Positions 31,342-43,096 of a DNA stretch of 64,000 bases are shown in pieces. Numbering within the stretch: position 1 is the first letter of the stretch; every line of letters begins with the position of its first letter. The position numbers and the translations under genes were made by a program. The stretch comes from Fusarium oxysporum f. sp. lycopersici 4287 (lineage: Eukaryota > Ascomycota > Sordariomycetes > Hypocreales > Nectriaceae): positions 1,990,914 to 2,054,913 of the forward strand of contig NC_030991.1 of NCBI RefSeq assembly GCF_000149955.1. The letters run 5' to 3'. The notes under the pieces are model-generated. The model did not search any database. It was not told the origin of the DNA and saw only the letters and a list, made by a program, of their open reading frames with translations.

Positions 31342-34275
31342 TCAAACTGGGCGCGAAATCGGCCTCCAAATGGGGATAGAAACCCTGGGCTCACCACTTT
31401 TATCACATCCCCATAAGAAGTTTTGCCAGCTTGCCGACACTCGTTCATAAGCTCGGAGCAGCGCCGGCTGAAGATGATCTGGATAGGCGCCGTCGAGACC
31501 GTAGGTTGTATGCCGCTGCATAGGCCTGTGTCCGCTCTGCCATGCATAAGCCACTTCATGCCCCGCCGTCCCGGTCGTATCACCAAATCTATTGAAGCGT
31601 GCAACAGCGGCATGAACATGGCGTTCCGTGATAGCAATTGAGATTTGACGGTACATCTGGACCCCGATGCCGAATGGGATACCAGTGGCAGCACTACAAT
31701 GCCGCCGAAGCTCCTTGGTGAATGTTGAGGCGGTCCAAGGTGTTGGTTTTTGGCCTACCTGGGAGAGTGGGGAGAAGAGAAGTGCGTTGGTATGCTCGAT
31801 ATGAAAACATTCACGCAAGATTGATATTGCCACTGGCCGTATATAGACGAGATACTGGAACATAAGCCGAGAGACAGGTTTGGAAAAGAAGCGGATGACA
31901 TAAAACTCGTTGTTAGTGGCCAGACGAGCCCTGTGGTGCCTAGTTATGGAGCACATTTTTGCACCCCATAAGCCAATACCTCGCTCTCTTGAAGCAGTAT
32001 TGAAACACTCTAGCGTCAACAGCTCCGTAATCCGTGCGCACTGGCCGCCGTCAAAGTTACAAAGCACTATTAGTCCCTTCAAGTGATCATCGTGAGCTTC
32101 CAAATATGCGCGAGCGGCTTTGGCATCCCGGGTACTCTGGTTTTGACCCTGTTCTTGGAGCAGACCGTCGACCGGGGATATGCATGCTCTCAGTAGTAAC
32201 TCGGGGTAGGCATCTGTTAGCTGATTGACGGGATCGGATACGAAGGAGTAGCCCGGTGTTGTCGTTGATAGATTATCTCGAATCAGCGACAAATCGAGGT
32301 GAGTAGGCTCCCAGTCATACATCAAACGGGAACACGATGCTGTGACTGAGCGCAGCACTTTACAAGCCAGGCCACGAAAGTCCACCATCGAAAGTCGTTG
32401 GTTGCCATTCCAGGACAGTACCTCGCCGTCATCGCTCCAATGGAATCGGAAAGTGGACCCTTGAGACCGCCGAAGAGCGTTGCCGTAAGACAAGAGACTC
32501 AAGAATTCGCCCATGGGCGATAACGTGCCATCACACATGTACTCGCGCCGGGCCGCATTGAGCCTTCGCAGCAGCCCGTGACGCGGTGGGCGTGCAATAC
32601 CACCGTAGATACGTGAGAAATGAGGCAGCACGGCTTCGAGAAAGACCAACCGAGAACAGTATATAAGTCTCGCTAGGATAGGGGTGAACCGGTGAGGCTG
32701 GAGGTATTCGTTGCCGTTAGGGGTTGACAGCCCGCGTACAGCACTGAAGTACACTAGCATCGTCGAGCTCGCGAGCCCACCTTCAAAGTCCTCGGCGATA
32801 GCAAAGTAACAAAAGCGCAGTAAGACGTCGGCCGCGGGGTCTTGGGAGAGTTGCTCCTGGTTGTCCAAAGACCAAGCGGAAGTCGACTCGGCGTCAGAGA
32901 GATCATCTGCTTCTATAGCCACACTACTCTGGCTGTCATATTTCGATGTATCGTGTCCATCACTCTCCTCACATTCACTTTCATCCTCGCCTTCATCCTC
33001 TTCACCACCATAATCATCATCATCATTCTCCTCTTCTTCACCCCCATCATCTCCACTCTCATGATCATTCATACTCTGTCCTCAATCCTGGTTATCTGTA
33101 CGGTCCATATCAGCAGGCTCCTCAGACTGCCAGACACCATCCACCCAGAGCTCACGAAGAGCTCTAAACTGATGTCTGTTCAACCCTCGCCCTGTAATTG
33201 CCCGCATAGTTGTCGGTAATAGTCGGGACAGTCGAAGCCAGAAGCAGATAAAGCGCTTTAGTTCCTTCCGGTAGACCTTCTCAGAAGACGGCTTTGCCAC
33301 CAGCTCGAAGGGCGCTTTGTAGGGGCGGTCTGGGAACCTGGAACGAAGCCATCTTCTCAGGCATACATCGGTCCTCCGAACGGTCTCGCCGCATTGGTCG
33401 AGGAGGCGATCAAGCGCTACCATCATCGATGCCAATTTTCGTTCGTCTCGCGCTAGGCTATAGATTACTTCTTCTCCCTGGATACCCAGGGGCATAGGCT
33501 GGTTGGTCCTACAATTAGGTAACTCCGTAAGCGCAACAAGGATATCACGACGTGTATCTTGGAACATCGTTTCCCAGCCAGTACGCCGCATCCAATTCGT
33601 CTGTAAGGCGATAGATACCGGTGCTGCGCTGTCATATCGTCTCGTACGGCCTCCTTCTACACCCCCTAATCTTGCACACTCATCAGCAAAGAGCTTTTGG
33701 GCCAGCAGCTTAACGGCGTCTGGACAAGCTTGTAGGAGAGTACTACAAGGTAGAGAGCCGCGGCTAGGGTTATTGTCGGCGATAATCCATGACCTTCGGA
33801 TATCATTCGCCGACCAGCTCTGAAATGACAAGCCTTGCTGGATGTGATCACTCAGCCAGTGTCGCGTCTGTTGTCGAGCTGCGAGCTTGGTGTCTTTGCT
33901 GTGCTTTGACTTCACATGGGCTAGTAAGACCTTTTCGCTGATAGAGCGAAGACCACAATGTTTACAGGCCGAACCCTTATATACCGTAAGGTTTGGGTGT
34001 GGCGGCGAGCCGTTTGGTCGCAGTGGCAGTGTCTCTGGGTTTGAAAGATTGAGAGAATAGATTAGTGGCTTCAAACCACGGCGGGCAGACTTAGGTATAT
34101 GATGCTTGTCGCCTGGGTGACGCGGCGCGCGTGTAGGGTTAATGGCGAAGCCGCATTCGACGCAAATTATTGCTGGCTCTGGCGAATTGTAGTACAAGCC
34201 GAGACTCTCGAGCTTTTGGAGCTGACTCGGCCGCAATGTGACAATAGCATCAGTGTACGTCGCGAGACCTGTCAT
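31342..34275 (-). pseudogene. OrsD-type / tyrosine-recombinase-like protein with in-frame TGA
   Basis: Two long minus frames (34275-33082 and 33072-31342) are in the same phase, separated only by TGA GGA CAG AGT. Read through, they give one protein of about 977 residues. The N-terminus has OrsD-type fingers (IICVECGFAINPTRAPRHPG; CKHCGLRSISEKVLLAHVKS). A very acidic linker follows. The C-terminal ~450 residues look like a tyrosine recombinase catalytic fold: GGQCARITELLTLEC (possible first Arg), MYRQISIAITERH (possible second Arg) and AWQSGHRPMQRHTTYG (His and Tyr). In fungi, OrsD/recombinase-like segments are also seen upstream of RecQ-type helicases; none follows here. It may be a mobile-element protein. 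Confidence 0.6.
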
Positions 34276-34439
34276 ATTGATAAAGAGGCGCAGCGGAGTT
34301 CTTTTCGGAGCAAGCCACGTCTTCCGCAGCGGACCATCTTCGAAAGTCTGTGCTTATCCCGTTCAATCTCTTTGACAAGATATCCAGCAGCTGACCGACC
34401 TGCGTAGAGCTCACCGGATCACCCCAGCCAGCCAGTCTA

Positions 34440-36576
34440 GTGAGCCAAGTCCTGGTGATGAAAGTGCCATTGATATTTATTCTGGTGCAACATCGAAAAG
34501 GCGCCGGCTTGAACAGAGCGCCATACCAAGGGAGAAAATAAAAGCCATCCAAGAACTAAGCGTCGGCTTCGTCATTGATAGCGATGTGCCATTCACCATC
34601 TTCGAGCACAGCATTCTTCGGAAGATCTTCAACCATTTCAACAGCGATTTAGTGGTCCAGATGGCGTGGAGTGGTAGCTCTATCACTAGAGAGATACATC
34701 GGCTCTTTGAAGCGAAGCGAGATGCCATCAAGACAGAGCTCTGTAACGCTTTGACAGCGGTGCACATTATCTTCGATCCCTGGACGTCACCGAATCGCTT
34801 TGCAATCATGGCTGTATTTGCGCACTTTATCGATCAACTGGGGCATCAGCAGTCCCGTCTGCTGGCTCTGCGTCGTCAATTTGGTGCTCATAGTGGCGAG
34901 AACCTTGCGGGTTCTCTGATCGACATCGTCCACGAATGGGAGATTGAGGGGCGAGTTGGCTGTGCCATCTCTGATAACATGACGGCAAATGATACTTGCC
35001 TGTAATATATGTACCAGCGGCTCGATCCATCGATGACACCTGTTGATATCAAAGCCCGCCGGATGCGATGCTATGGGCACACGCTCAATCTCGTCGCGCG
35101 TGCCTTTCTCTTTGGCAAAGACGCCGAGTCATTCGAGCTGGAGTCTGACATCAACGGCATGCGCGGTCTTGTTGAGCAGGACCTGGATCATTGGCACACG
35201 AAGGGACCTATTGGGAAGCTCCGCAACATTGTCAAGTTTATCCGTTCATCGCCGCAGCGGAGCGAACAGTTCAAGCGAGTTGCCCGGGAGCAGGATCACG
35301 AGGAATACCGGCTTTGCGAGGAATCTATGGCCGAGCTCGAGGCTGTCATGAACAACGAAACGCGGTGGAACTCCACTTACATGATGATTGAGAGGGCTTT
35401 GCGAAAGCAGACAGATATCAGAGCATTTATCTTTGCAACTCAAGAAGAGGAAGACGGGGTAAGACGGATCCCGGTGGAGGACATATTGTCCAGCGAAGAC
35501 TGGCGGGTTCTTGGCGAAGCCAACGAGATTCTCAAACCCATATACCTTCAGACGATGCGGATGCAAGACTGGGGTAAAGGTGATAGCCATGGACGCCTGT
35601 GGGAGGTGCTGGTAGGAATGGAATATCTGTTGGAGCATTTTGAGGACTGAAAGGTCTTCTATAGTGAGGTTACGGAGGAGACGATGGGAGAAACTCAAGT
35701 GGATGCTGCGGAGCGGATTGCAACGGCGTCAGCAAATTTCCGAGAGTCAAACGGTCGGCCAAGCCGCGTTCGCCGTCTTCCTGCCCGCTTTGAGGAGGAT
35801 GAGGTTTACGCGCTACCACAGCGGAGTCAACCTCCGAGATTCGTAGAATCTGCCTTACCGTTGCATTCTCGGGCTGATTATTCTACGGCGGAGAAGCGAT
35901 CAGCGTCCGAGACGTCGCAAAGAGCACATTACCAGCGCACCATCGAGCCTATATCCGGGCATCAATCAACAACGGGTGGAAGAAGCTGAATGAGTATTAT
36001 GACAAGCTTGGAGAATCTCCCTTGTTTGCGGCAGCAATCATTCTTCACCCGAGGTTCGGGATCAGCTGGTTAGAGGCGACTTAGGTGTCTGAGGAGCAAC
36101 TCGCTTGGGTTCGTGATGCCAAGGCTGGAATCAAGGATTACTTCACCCGTTGGTACGACGCGAACCAGGGACTGTGCGAGGAAACAACGAAGTACGACGC
36201 AGCACCAAGGACGATGGGTCAAGAGGATGATCAGTACACTCAGTGGATTAATAGCAAGACGAAGAAAGCGTTTGCGACGGGTGGCAGTGTCGGCGAGCTC
36301 GAAAGGTACCTCTGTCTCGAGCCACAGGATACGCAGGATGCTATCCAATGGTTGAGAGACCACAGGGCCTCGTTTCCTTCACTGAGCAGCTTTGCCCTGG
36401 ATGTCTTTTCTATTCCAGCAATAGCAAGCGATTGTGAGAGGCAATTTAGCCTAGCGAAGCTGATGTTAACGTCTCAGAGGCTTTCGATGGGCTCGGATAC
36501 ATTGGAACGCGCTCAGTGTCTCAAGAACTGGGTCGGACAGGGCGGAGTAAAGTTGGATAGCTGGGTGGGTAGCTGA
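34440..36576 (+). pseudogene. hAT transposase pseudogene
   Basis: Plus-strand fragments line up with a hAT transposase: VHIIFDPWTSPNRFAIMAVF and CAISDNMTANDTCL (34586-35005), then RMRCYGHTLNLVARAFLFGK through MNNETRWNSTYMMIERAL (35009-35650), then the C-terminal dimerisation region SSFALDVFSIPAIASDCERQ (to 36576). It is broken by TAA 35003-35005, TGA 35648-35650, TAG 36082-36084 and a frame change near 35940. TGG-to-TGA/TAG changes would explain two of these. No target duplication could be assigned; the 5' end overlaps the start of the OrsD/recombinase gene. Confidence 0.75.
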
Positions 36577-36639
36577 CTTTTGGTGTGCACGAGGGGGACG
36601 ACTTCGCGTAGGGGTTTCCACCCATAGAATTTATATAGA

Positions 36640-36737
36640 ACATCAAACAAATCAAACAAATCAAACAAATCAAACAAATCAAACAAATCAAACAAATCAA
36701 ACAAATCAAACAAATCAAACAAATCAAACAAATCAAC
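36640..36737. repeat. 9-bp tandem repeat, about 11 copies
   Basis: The unit ATCAAACAA is repeated in perfect register. Because the unit is a multiple of three, both strands stay open (the minus strand reads Leu-Phe-Asp repeatedly), but no gene surrounds it. It lies between the hAT pseudogene and the next hAT derivative. Confidence 0.9.
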
Positions 36738-36822
36738 TTTGAGCTCGAGGGCTATCAATCAAACCAACTTTGACCTCAAAGTTGATTTGATTGACATATG
36801 ATGAGCGCTGGTTATTCCTCTA

Positions 36823-38262
36823 CAGGCTGGCGATCAATTCAATTCCATCAATTTCGTCCTCGCGTGGCGTTGCGTTGAAAGCTTACTCAGCATTTGGCCA
36901 GTGGAGTTGAACCACTGCATCTCCAGATTGAATTGATGGCGTTGAATTGAATATGTTGAATATCACACGCGCGTCGAGTCCCCCAATGCTCACTTCCCAG
37001 CGTCTAGGTCATCCTCCTCTGCCTCCCATATAACGCTATTTCCAACCTCTTCTGACACATCAATCAAGCTATCAGCCGCGTCGACTAGGCCATTCCGCAC
37101 CCATGACCTCAGTGTCTGTGCCATTCCTATCGAGTCCGCAGCGGTGGTACCATTTGCTCAGCAACACTAAACAAACGCTCGCACTCTGCCGACATAGACG
37201 GTATTGATAGTAGGTCAAGGACCATTCGCGACAATCGAGGGTAGTCTCTCCGCCTTTCCCACCAATATTGGATGGGATCTGTCACAAGATTGTCGTTCCT
37301 AGAGTCGGCACTCGACAGCCAGTGATCATATTCGTCTTGGCCCCTACTCCGTGGACTTTCCCAAGAACACCTGCCTACCAGAGACGAAGTCCTGTGAGCT
37401 CAGTGCCTTTCGAGTGCACTCATTGCCTTCAAACGCTTGAATGGGGGTTCTTCATTCGAATTCGAAAGAGTCGGTAGCGGTTTGTACTCTTCCTCCCACA
37501 ATGTTTCTTGGGCGTGTCTTTTCCTGCTTTCCCTTCCAAAGAGCAGGTGGCTTCCTCCTCTCGGACTCGTCGACAAGTCTGTGCTCCCTGATCAGATGTT
37601 TCTCGATATTCTGTGTGCCAACCGCAGTGAAGTCTGTCACCTTGGACCTGACCCTCCGGGGACAATGCTTGCAAACCCATTTCCTCCTCGTGGGAGAATC
37701 GCGGGCTTGAATGTCAAAGCCGTGCTGCCAAACCCACGAAGTGTGCCTGCCAACGCGTTCCGAAATCGAGAAACCCGGAAACTTGTGCCATGGGAAGGCT
37801 TTCCAATCGACTGGCGAAGCATCCAAGTTATTAGGTGAAGTACTAGGTGCGCTGCAGTCGGGACTCTGGCACTTGACAGGTACGTTGGCGTCATTTGAAG
37901 GTTAGGAAAGGAATGGAATGCAGGTAATGATCTTCCTGCAAGGGTCATAGAGCGCGACGACAGCTGAGACGCGTTCATAAACCCCTAATGCTAGGTGCAG
38001 TTGGCACGTGCATCAAAAATACGGGGCAAAAGTACTAGCAGGGGTCCTGTGGACGCGTCTTATGGGACTACACGGACTGGGCGCTACCCTGAACCACTGC
38101 CATTATCGACAGTTTCAACCGATGGTCAACGTTGAAAGCATCTAGGTGGAATTGAAACAATCAATGCGAGTGTCAAATGGGATTGATTGAATTGATGCAC
38201 GTGACTTCAACTTCCATAAAATTGACGAGATTGAGTTGATGGTTGAATTGATCGCCAGCCTG
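36823..38262 (-). mobile_element. Internally deleted hAT element, 1440 bp, 8-bp TSD
   Basis: Ends are CAGGCTGGCGATCAATTCAA (36823) and its inverted copy finishing GATCGCCAGCCTG (38262). TTCCTCTA flanks both sides (36815-36822 and 38263-38270). On the minus strand it keeps a BED finger ORF (37826-37452) and a C-terminal dimerisation remnant near 37275-37130 (WWERRRDYPRLSRMVLDLLS then ECERLFSVAEQ). The catalytic core between them is absent, so it is a deletion derivative needing an outside transposase. It is a different family from the 12918 element. Confidence 0.85.
37452..37826 (-). pseudogene. BED zinc-finger remnant of a hAT transposase
   Basis: The 124-codon frame contains TSWVWQHGFDIQARDSPTRR then KWVCKHC and NIEKHLIREH, the Cys-x2-Cys and His-x4-His pattern of BED fingers. 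It then runs out without a catalytic domain. If expressed, the product could bind element DNA without transposing it. Confidence 0.65.
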
Positions 38263-38270
38263 TTCCTCTA

Positions 38271-40223
38271 TAACTAGTCTATTTCTATTGCGGTATAGCC
38301 ATCCAATCCAGCTGGTTCATTTGGCTCCTGACTTTCTATGGCAACGAGAGTACAAGCTGGCCTGTATCAGCTGATTAATTCATCTTGATTAGTCTAACTT
38401 CCCTGTCGTGACGGCATTGCCGTTTTGTGCCGCTTAAAGAGATAGTCCGATGCCACTGACTATGTTAGCCGCCGCTAATGTTAGCTGTCCTGCGTAAGGG
38501 CTTTACATTGTTCATAACCACCTCATTAAATGGGTGCTCTCTCTCAGAGTCAAGTATCAACGTCCGGCTAGCAGGGTCCGGTTGACCAATGCCGAACCGT
38601 GTGCTCCGCTTTTCAAACTCAAAGATGACCTGCTGTTCCCAGATTCCCCAGAATTTCTCTTTTTTGCCTGTAGCTCTATATTTACCAGTCCCCTCCTGTC
38701 GAAATAGTGTGTCATTAGTGCTTCCGCCGGCGGGGCTTTTTAACCCAGCCATGTCCCCGTGCTTGAGGGCCAAGCATGGGACTCGGATTCTTCCTTTAAC
38801 TTCTCGGCATAGTGTAGAATATCGTTCTGATGTCCCGGGTGTACCTAGAGTGATTAATTCTCTACGCTGGCATGTGAGCAGACAGCGTAATCGAGTAGTT
38901 TCAACTGGGGGATCGCCAATTGCAGTATAACATTTTGTCCGCGCCGGGGTTTACCATGTGAAAAAACATGTCGGTGACATGACACCGCAGCTTGTGCCGC
39001 TCTCAGTTAACAAATATGACTGCAGAAAGCAGCTCAGGCAGATATTGAGATATCCGCGGAGCGATCTTGATTCGTCCTCTTCTTACCTCCGACGGAGGCC
39101 CCATAATTGATGATCCCAAGCTTTTGTGGAGCCCTAAGACAGGACCATACATGGCTCTTCGATTAACTGACGCGTATGTAGCAAAGTTCTGATGCCCGTC
39201 ATGGCCCAAGATAAAGTTTATATGACGTCAGAGAGATGGAATGAAAAGGGCGATGGTGCTATCCAGAGCGGGGTGTTTCGGAGAGTATGTGCTACGGGTT
39301 GCCTCAGCGGTAATAGCCAGTGAGACGTATGTAGTATCCCCTAATCCTTCACATTGTGGGCGAAATCATGCAGATCCGCCGTGCAAACAAGTATGTGGGT
39401 TTATGTGTTCAGACTTGCGAAGATCTTTCCACGTAGATTCTCACCTGAGCCCTTACTCGGTCTCTTCCGTTGAGTCAGTGTGACTGGGAAACCTCTGCAG
39501 TGTCATATTGCAAAACACATTTGGCGGTCCCCAACTCCCAAGTACAAACACATGCTTGCGCATAGTAAACCGTAGTCAATCTCCAAGCTTCACAGCCTTG
39601 TTGGTGTTGAGGAGGCTCGAGCACGGCGAGCAGGTCTACGCGCCAGTTTCTAGGCTTGCCATGGCACTAGGAAATGGCCACCCCTCCAGACTCGAGGGAC
39701 ATGGGCGATAAATAAACGCCGGGCTCTGAAACTCTCGGCAGTCTAGCCCACGAAGCCGCATAAGTTATTCCCTGAAATACAAGGATTTCCTATCCTCCTG
39801 GTTTCCAAAGATGTGGCGTTTGAATATCCCGCTCCCATTAGTAAACCTTGTTTTCTGCTAACAGCCACACTTTTATTAAGCTAAGTTTCTGCTGATGCTG
39901 TGATGCTTGCTAGGGTATGGATGAGCATTTGCGTACTGTCTTGAATACTACGTTCCGGTCAGGGCATTGCTTGCGACAGCTGTTATATTTGATTTTTGTA
40001 TCCTACCCTGCCATCCTCTGCCCTTCCTGCGTTTTTAGGCATGCTCTTGGCAATGTCTCTCAAGTTCTCCCTTCTTCAATATCCAAGGTATCAGCCCTGG
40101 CCCTAAGGTCTCTTATCACCACTTATTATCCTGACTGGCAATTGCGATTCGAGGAGCTGGATTACTTTATATTATCGTAGAGTCCTGTTCTACAATGCTA
40201 GGAAACCTTGCGTTCTCACCTAG
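38271..40223. other. Intergenic region upstream of the bZIP gene
   Basis: No convincing gene in about 1.95 kb. The 102-codon minus frame at 38465-38773 and smaller frames at 39003, 39241 and 39917 show no domain. The last ~400 bp before 40224 is probably the bZIP promoter and leader. Confidence 0.4.
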
Positions 40224-41318
40224 ATGATGTTTTCGCCACTACATCTTACCAACAATCCTACCATCCAGTTGGATAACCGTAGCTTCACCAATACCTCGAA
40301 ACATCAAGCCATGTCGGCCGATGCCGAGTCAAATAGGTGGCAGCTACCATTTGAACAAGCAATTGATACCTGCACGGTCACGATGAGAGCGGGTCTCGGG
40401 CCCTCCTACATTCCATTACCGCCGCAGCCTATGAAATTTGGGAATCTTGAAGGGAACGGGGCACTGAAGAATATCCGACAATCTGCTATAGATGATAAGA
40501 AGTTGAACCGGCGGGCCCACACTCGAAGACAATCACAAGCAGCTGCAAATGAGGCGCTTTCCGAGTCCAGTGCTTATGGGCAGGCTGCACAGTCACCCGA
40601 GCCAAGGAAAAGGGGCCGAAAACCAAATAAGCAGTCAAAAGAACAGCAGGTAGCGGGTCAACAAGTGGAGCTTGGTGATGATGATCTTCCCAAGGATCCC
40701 CGCCGGCGCCGAGTGCTCGAACGTAACCGCATTGCGGCGAATAAGTGTCGTCTCCGCAAGCGTGGTGAAGCCTCAGCGCTCGCCTGCCACGAAAAAGCAA
40801 TGGAGGACCAGAACCGCCATCTCACGGCGTGTGTCGACTCTTTGACTCACGAAATTTATCACCTAAAGACCCAATTACTGCGGCATACAGGATGCAAATG
40901 CGTCCTCATCCAGAACTATATCGCGAATGAGGCGCAGAAGTGTGTGGATAGGCTAATCGTTTGCTCTACTGCCTTTGGTACCTATAGCAATGCGCTAAGG
41001 CCTTGTGATGGAAGCCCAAGTGATGCTAGCACCGCCCAAGAGTTGAATACGCAGAGTCTAAATGGAGGTCGTTTCCTGTCAACCCCGAGAATCTCTTCTC
41101 AGCAGGGATCTATCGCCTCGGATGTTACAGACATCGTGTTCGATATGATGGACTTGGGACCATTTCAAATGGCTACTATGCTGCCTGATTCGATGGCCTT
41201 TACCCAGCCAGTTCCACCGTTATCCTTCACTGAATATGGACCAGAGTTATCTGTCTACGAGGGACCGCGAGAACACCAAGCGGATGAGGTTGCTTGGGGC
41301 TCATACTGGCAGTTTTGA
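40224..41318 (+). CDS. bZIP transcription factor (ATF/CREB type), 364 aa
   Basis: An intron-less ORF starting at ATG 40224; a second ATG follows directly. A basic region and leucine zipper lie at about residues 165-230: RRRVLERNRIAANKCRLRKR, then heptad-spaced Leu/Ile in LTACVDSLTHEIYHLKTQLL and the HTGCKCVLIQNYI tail typical of fungal Atf-like proteins. A basic nuclear signal (RKRGRKPNK) precedes it at about 128. The basic-region NxxxxxCR pattern fits the ATF/CREB group that binds CRE-like sites. The C-terminal ~120 residues are low complexity and may be an activation domain. It is not truncated. Targets cannot be told; fungal members often regulate stress, spore or secondary-metabolism genes. 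Confidence 0.9.
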   Translation: MMFSPLHLTNNPTIQLDNRSFTNTSKHQAMSADAESNRWQLPFEQAIDTCTVTMRAGLGPSYIPLPPQPMKFGNLEGNGALKNIRQSAIDDKKLNRRAHTRRQSQAAANEALSESSAYGQAAQSPEPRKRGRKPNKQSKEQQVAGQQVELGDDDLPKDPRRRRVLERNRIAANKCRLRKRGEASALACHEKAMEDQNRHLTACVDSLTHEIYHLKTQLLRHTGCKCVLIQNYIANEAQKCVDRLIVCSTAFGTYSNALRPCDGSPSDASTAQELNTQSLNGGRFLSTPRISSQQGSIASDVTDIVFDMMDLGPFQMATMLPDSMAFTQPVPPLSFTEYGPELSVYEGPREHQADEVAWGSYWQF

Positions 41319-43096
41319 CGCTATTGGCTACCTCTGTCTCTCAATTTTAGGAATAAGGGACAAGAAACCACGTGGAGAGTTATTTACGATTTGTGGCTAA
41401 GATGGAGTTGGTCTATAACGTCTCGTACCTCTATAAATATGGAGTTGGGACGATGCTTTCCAGCAACCGCACGTCAGGGAGTTGCAAACATGAATATAGA
41501 ACAGAACTTTATGGTAGCCAAACCGTATAAAGATCCTGGAGAGAATAGATTACCGACGATGGTCCGGAAACAGCTCTGGCCAGTGGCCAAAGATCGAGTC
41601 CACCTTTCTTCGGACCCCACCAGTACACAGAGTGCCCGATTAGTGGAATAGTGCAGAGGGAAGTCTTTTAAAAAAATACCTGAAAGAGTGGTCACACGAT
41701 CAAGACATGGAGACTGATCTTACCGCTGTCGACGCTGTGCAAGGTACTCAAGGCAGTCACTGCCGACAGATATTTTGTATTGTGGGGACCTTCAGGCCCC
41801 TCCGCATGAATCACTTGAGAGCATGCAAGCGAGAATCAGCCGAAGAGGCTCATCTATGCAAGATAGGACGTCAAACACTTGGAAAACTTGGCGCGTCACC
41901 GAAGGGTTAAAGCTGGCTGGACCATTCGGTGTAAGAAGCTGTGGGGCTCTGAGCATCATGACCAAATTGTCCGGACTGTAAGTAGCATAATTACCACACT
42001 GTACTTTGGGTGTAGAACCCCCCAGGGCCGAAACAATTTTAATTCTATGGATTAGATCTTGTTTAAACTCGGTCCTAAATCATACAGGATGTTGAGGTAA
42101 CCCTCCCCCTCACCTGTGACCAGTAACCTCATGCTGGACTTATCCGCGCCTAAGAGTGTTTCGACATAATGACAGAATAAGGCATAATATCAGAATATAC
42201 CTCGCTAGCTTGGTTCCAGCGCAGGTCACTCTACTGTGTCAACAGATCTTACCTATTTGTCTGTTAGGTGCCTGGCCAGCCACTTGCCGGCATTTGGCCA
42301 CGGTTAAGCGATAGCAAAGGGCATTATTGCGTCAACCTGGCGGTTTGTATTCGCACGGAATGATCTGCGTGGCGCTCTGCTGTTATTAATGGCTCAACTA
42401 CTGCGCTTAGAAGAGATTCTGTATCTCGAAGCTGGTCATTCAGTGGAACAAATTGGTGAGGCTATGAAGATGAACATTGGGACGTAGATAGGGAAGATAC
42501 AATAAGAGCAGGTATGTTTGTAGAATATTCTATAAGTTGGAGAGAGGGTGAGGAGTTGACCGAAGAGGCGATTGTTGCAGATTAACTCTTGCATCAGTGG
42601 CTAGACAGAGGACCTTCTGCTCCACCACGCTTCGCGCTCGCATTAATTACAAAAATGTGCCAGCCCTGCCGTCACTCCCTGGCTCCCCAACAACACCAAA
42701 TCTTCCGGTACTCGCCAATATGCCGTCAGGCCAAGAATGGTTGTATGATCCATGCCTCGGTTGCGGCACCCAGACAAAGGGAGAAACCTACTGCTCTAAT
42801 TCCTATCGGCTATCAGAATGTGAGAAGGCATCATCATCGACGAAATATTCAAGCTGGCCTTATATGCGGACCAAATCATCCTCCTCAACATTATCAGCTC
42901 AAGAAACCAAGTCATCGACCAAATTAGAGAAGGAATTAAGAGTTTACAACATGTCATTGGACCAGGCGAAGCTGCGGAGGAGATTGTATTAAAAGCCGAA
43001 ATACCTCCACTTCGTTGGCATCCCGCCTCAGGGGCTAATAACCGGAGATACATCTCACAATAGTGCCACCTTCAGTGCTCTCCGCATACCAACTCC
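41319..43096. other. Region without a recognisable gene
   Basis: Short frames at 41391-41651, 41707-41910 and 42589-42992 carry no motif I recognise. The plus frame through 42827-43030 is open and helical (for example DEIFKLALYADQIILL). It sits directly before the OrsD-like remnant and may be an eroded part of the same element, but I cannot assign it. Confidence 0.35.

Noticed and set aside
31342..34275. Starship captain (DUF3435-type) recombinase
   Set aside because: The protein has OrsD-type fingers and a different motif layout, and no Starship-like terminal or target repeats were seen.
36640..36737. CRISPR-like array
   Set aside because: The repeats are 9 bp with no spacers and the organism is a fungus.
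36513..36758. Minus ORF with Leu-Phe-Asp repeats
   Set aside because: It is produced entirely by the 9-bp tandem repeat and has no flanking gene.
38465..38773. 102-codon minus ORF as a gene
   Set aside because: No recognisable motif, no splice partner and an isolated position; open by chance is as likely.
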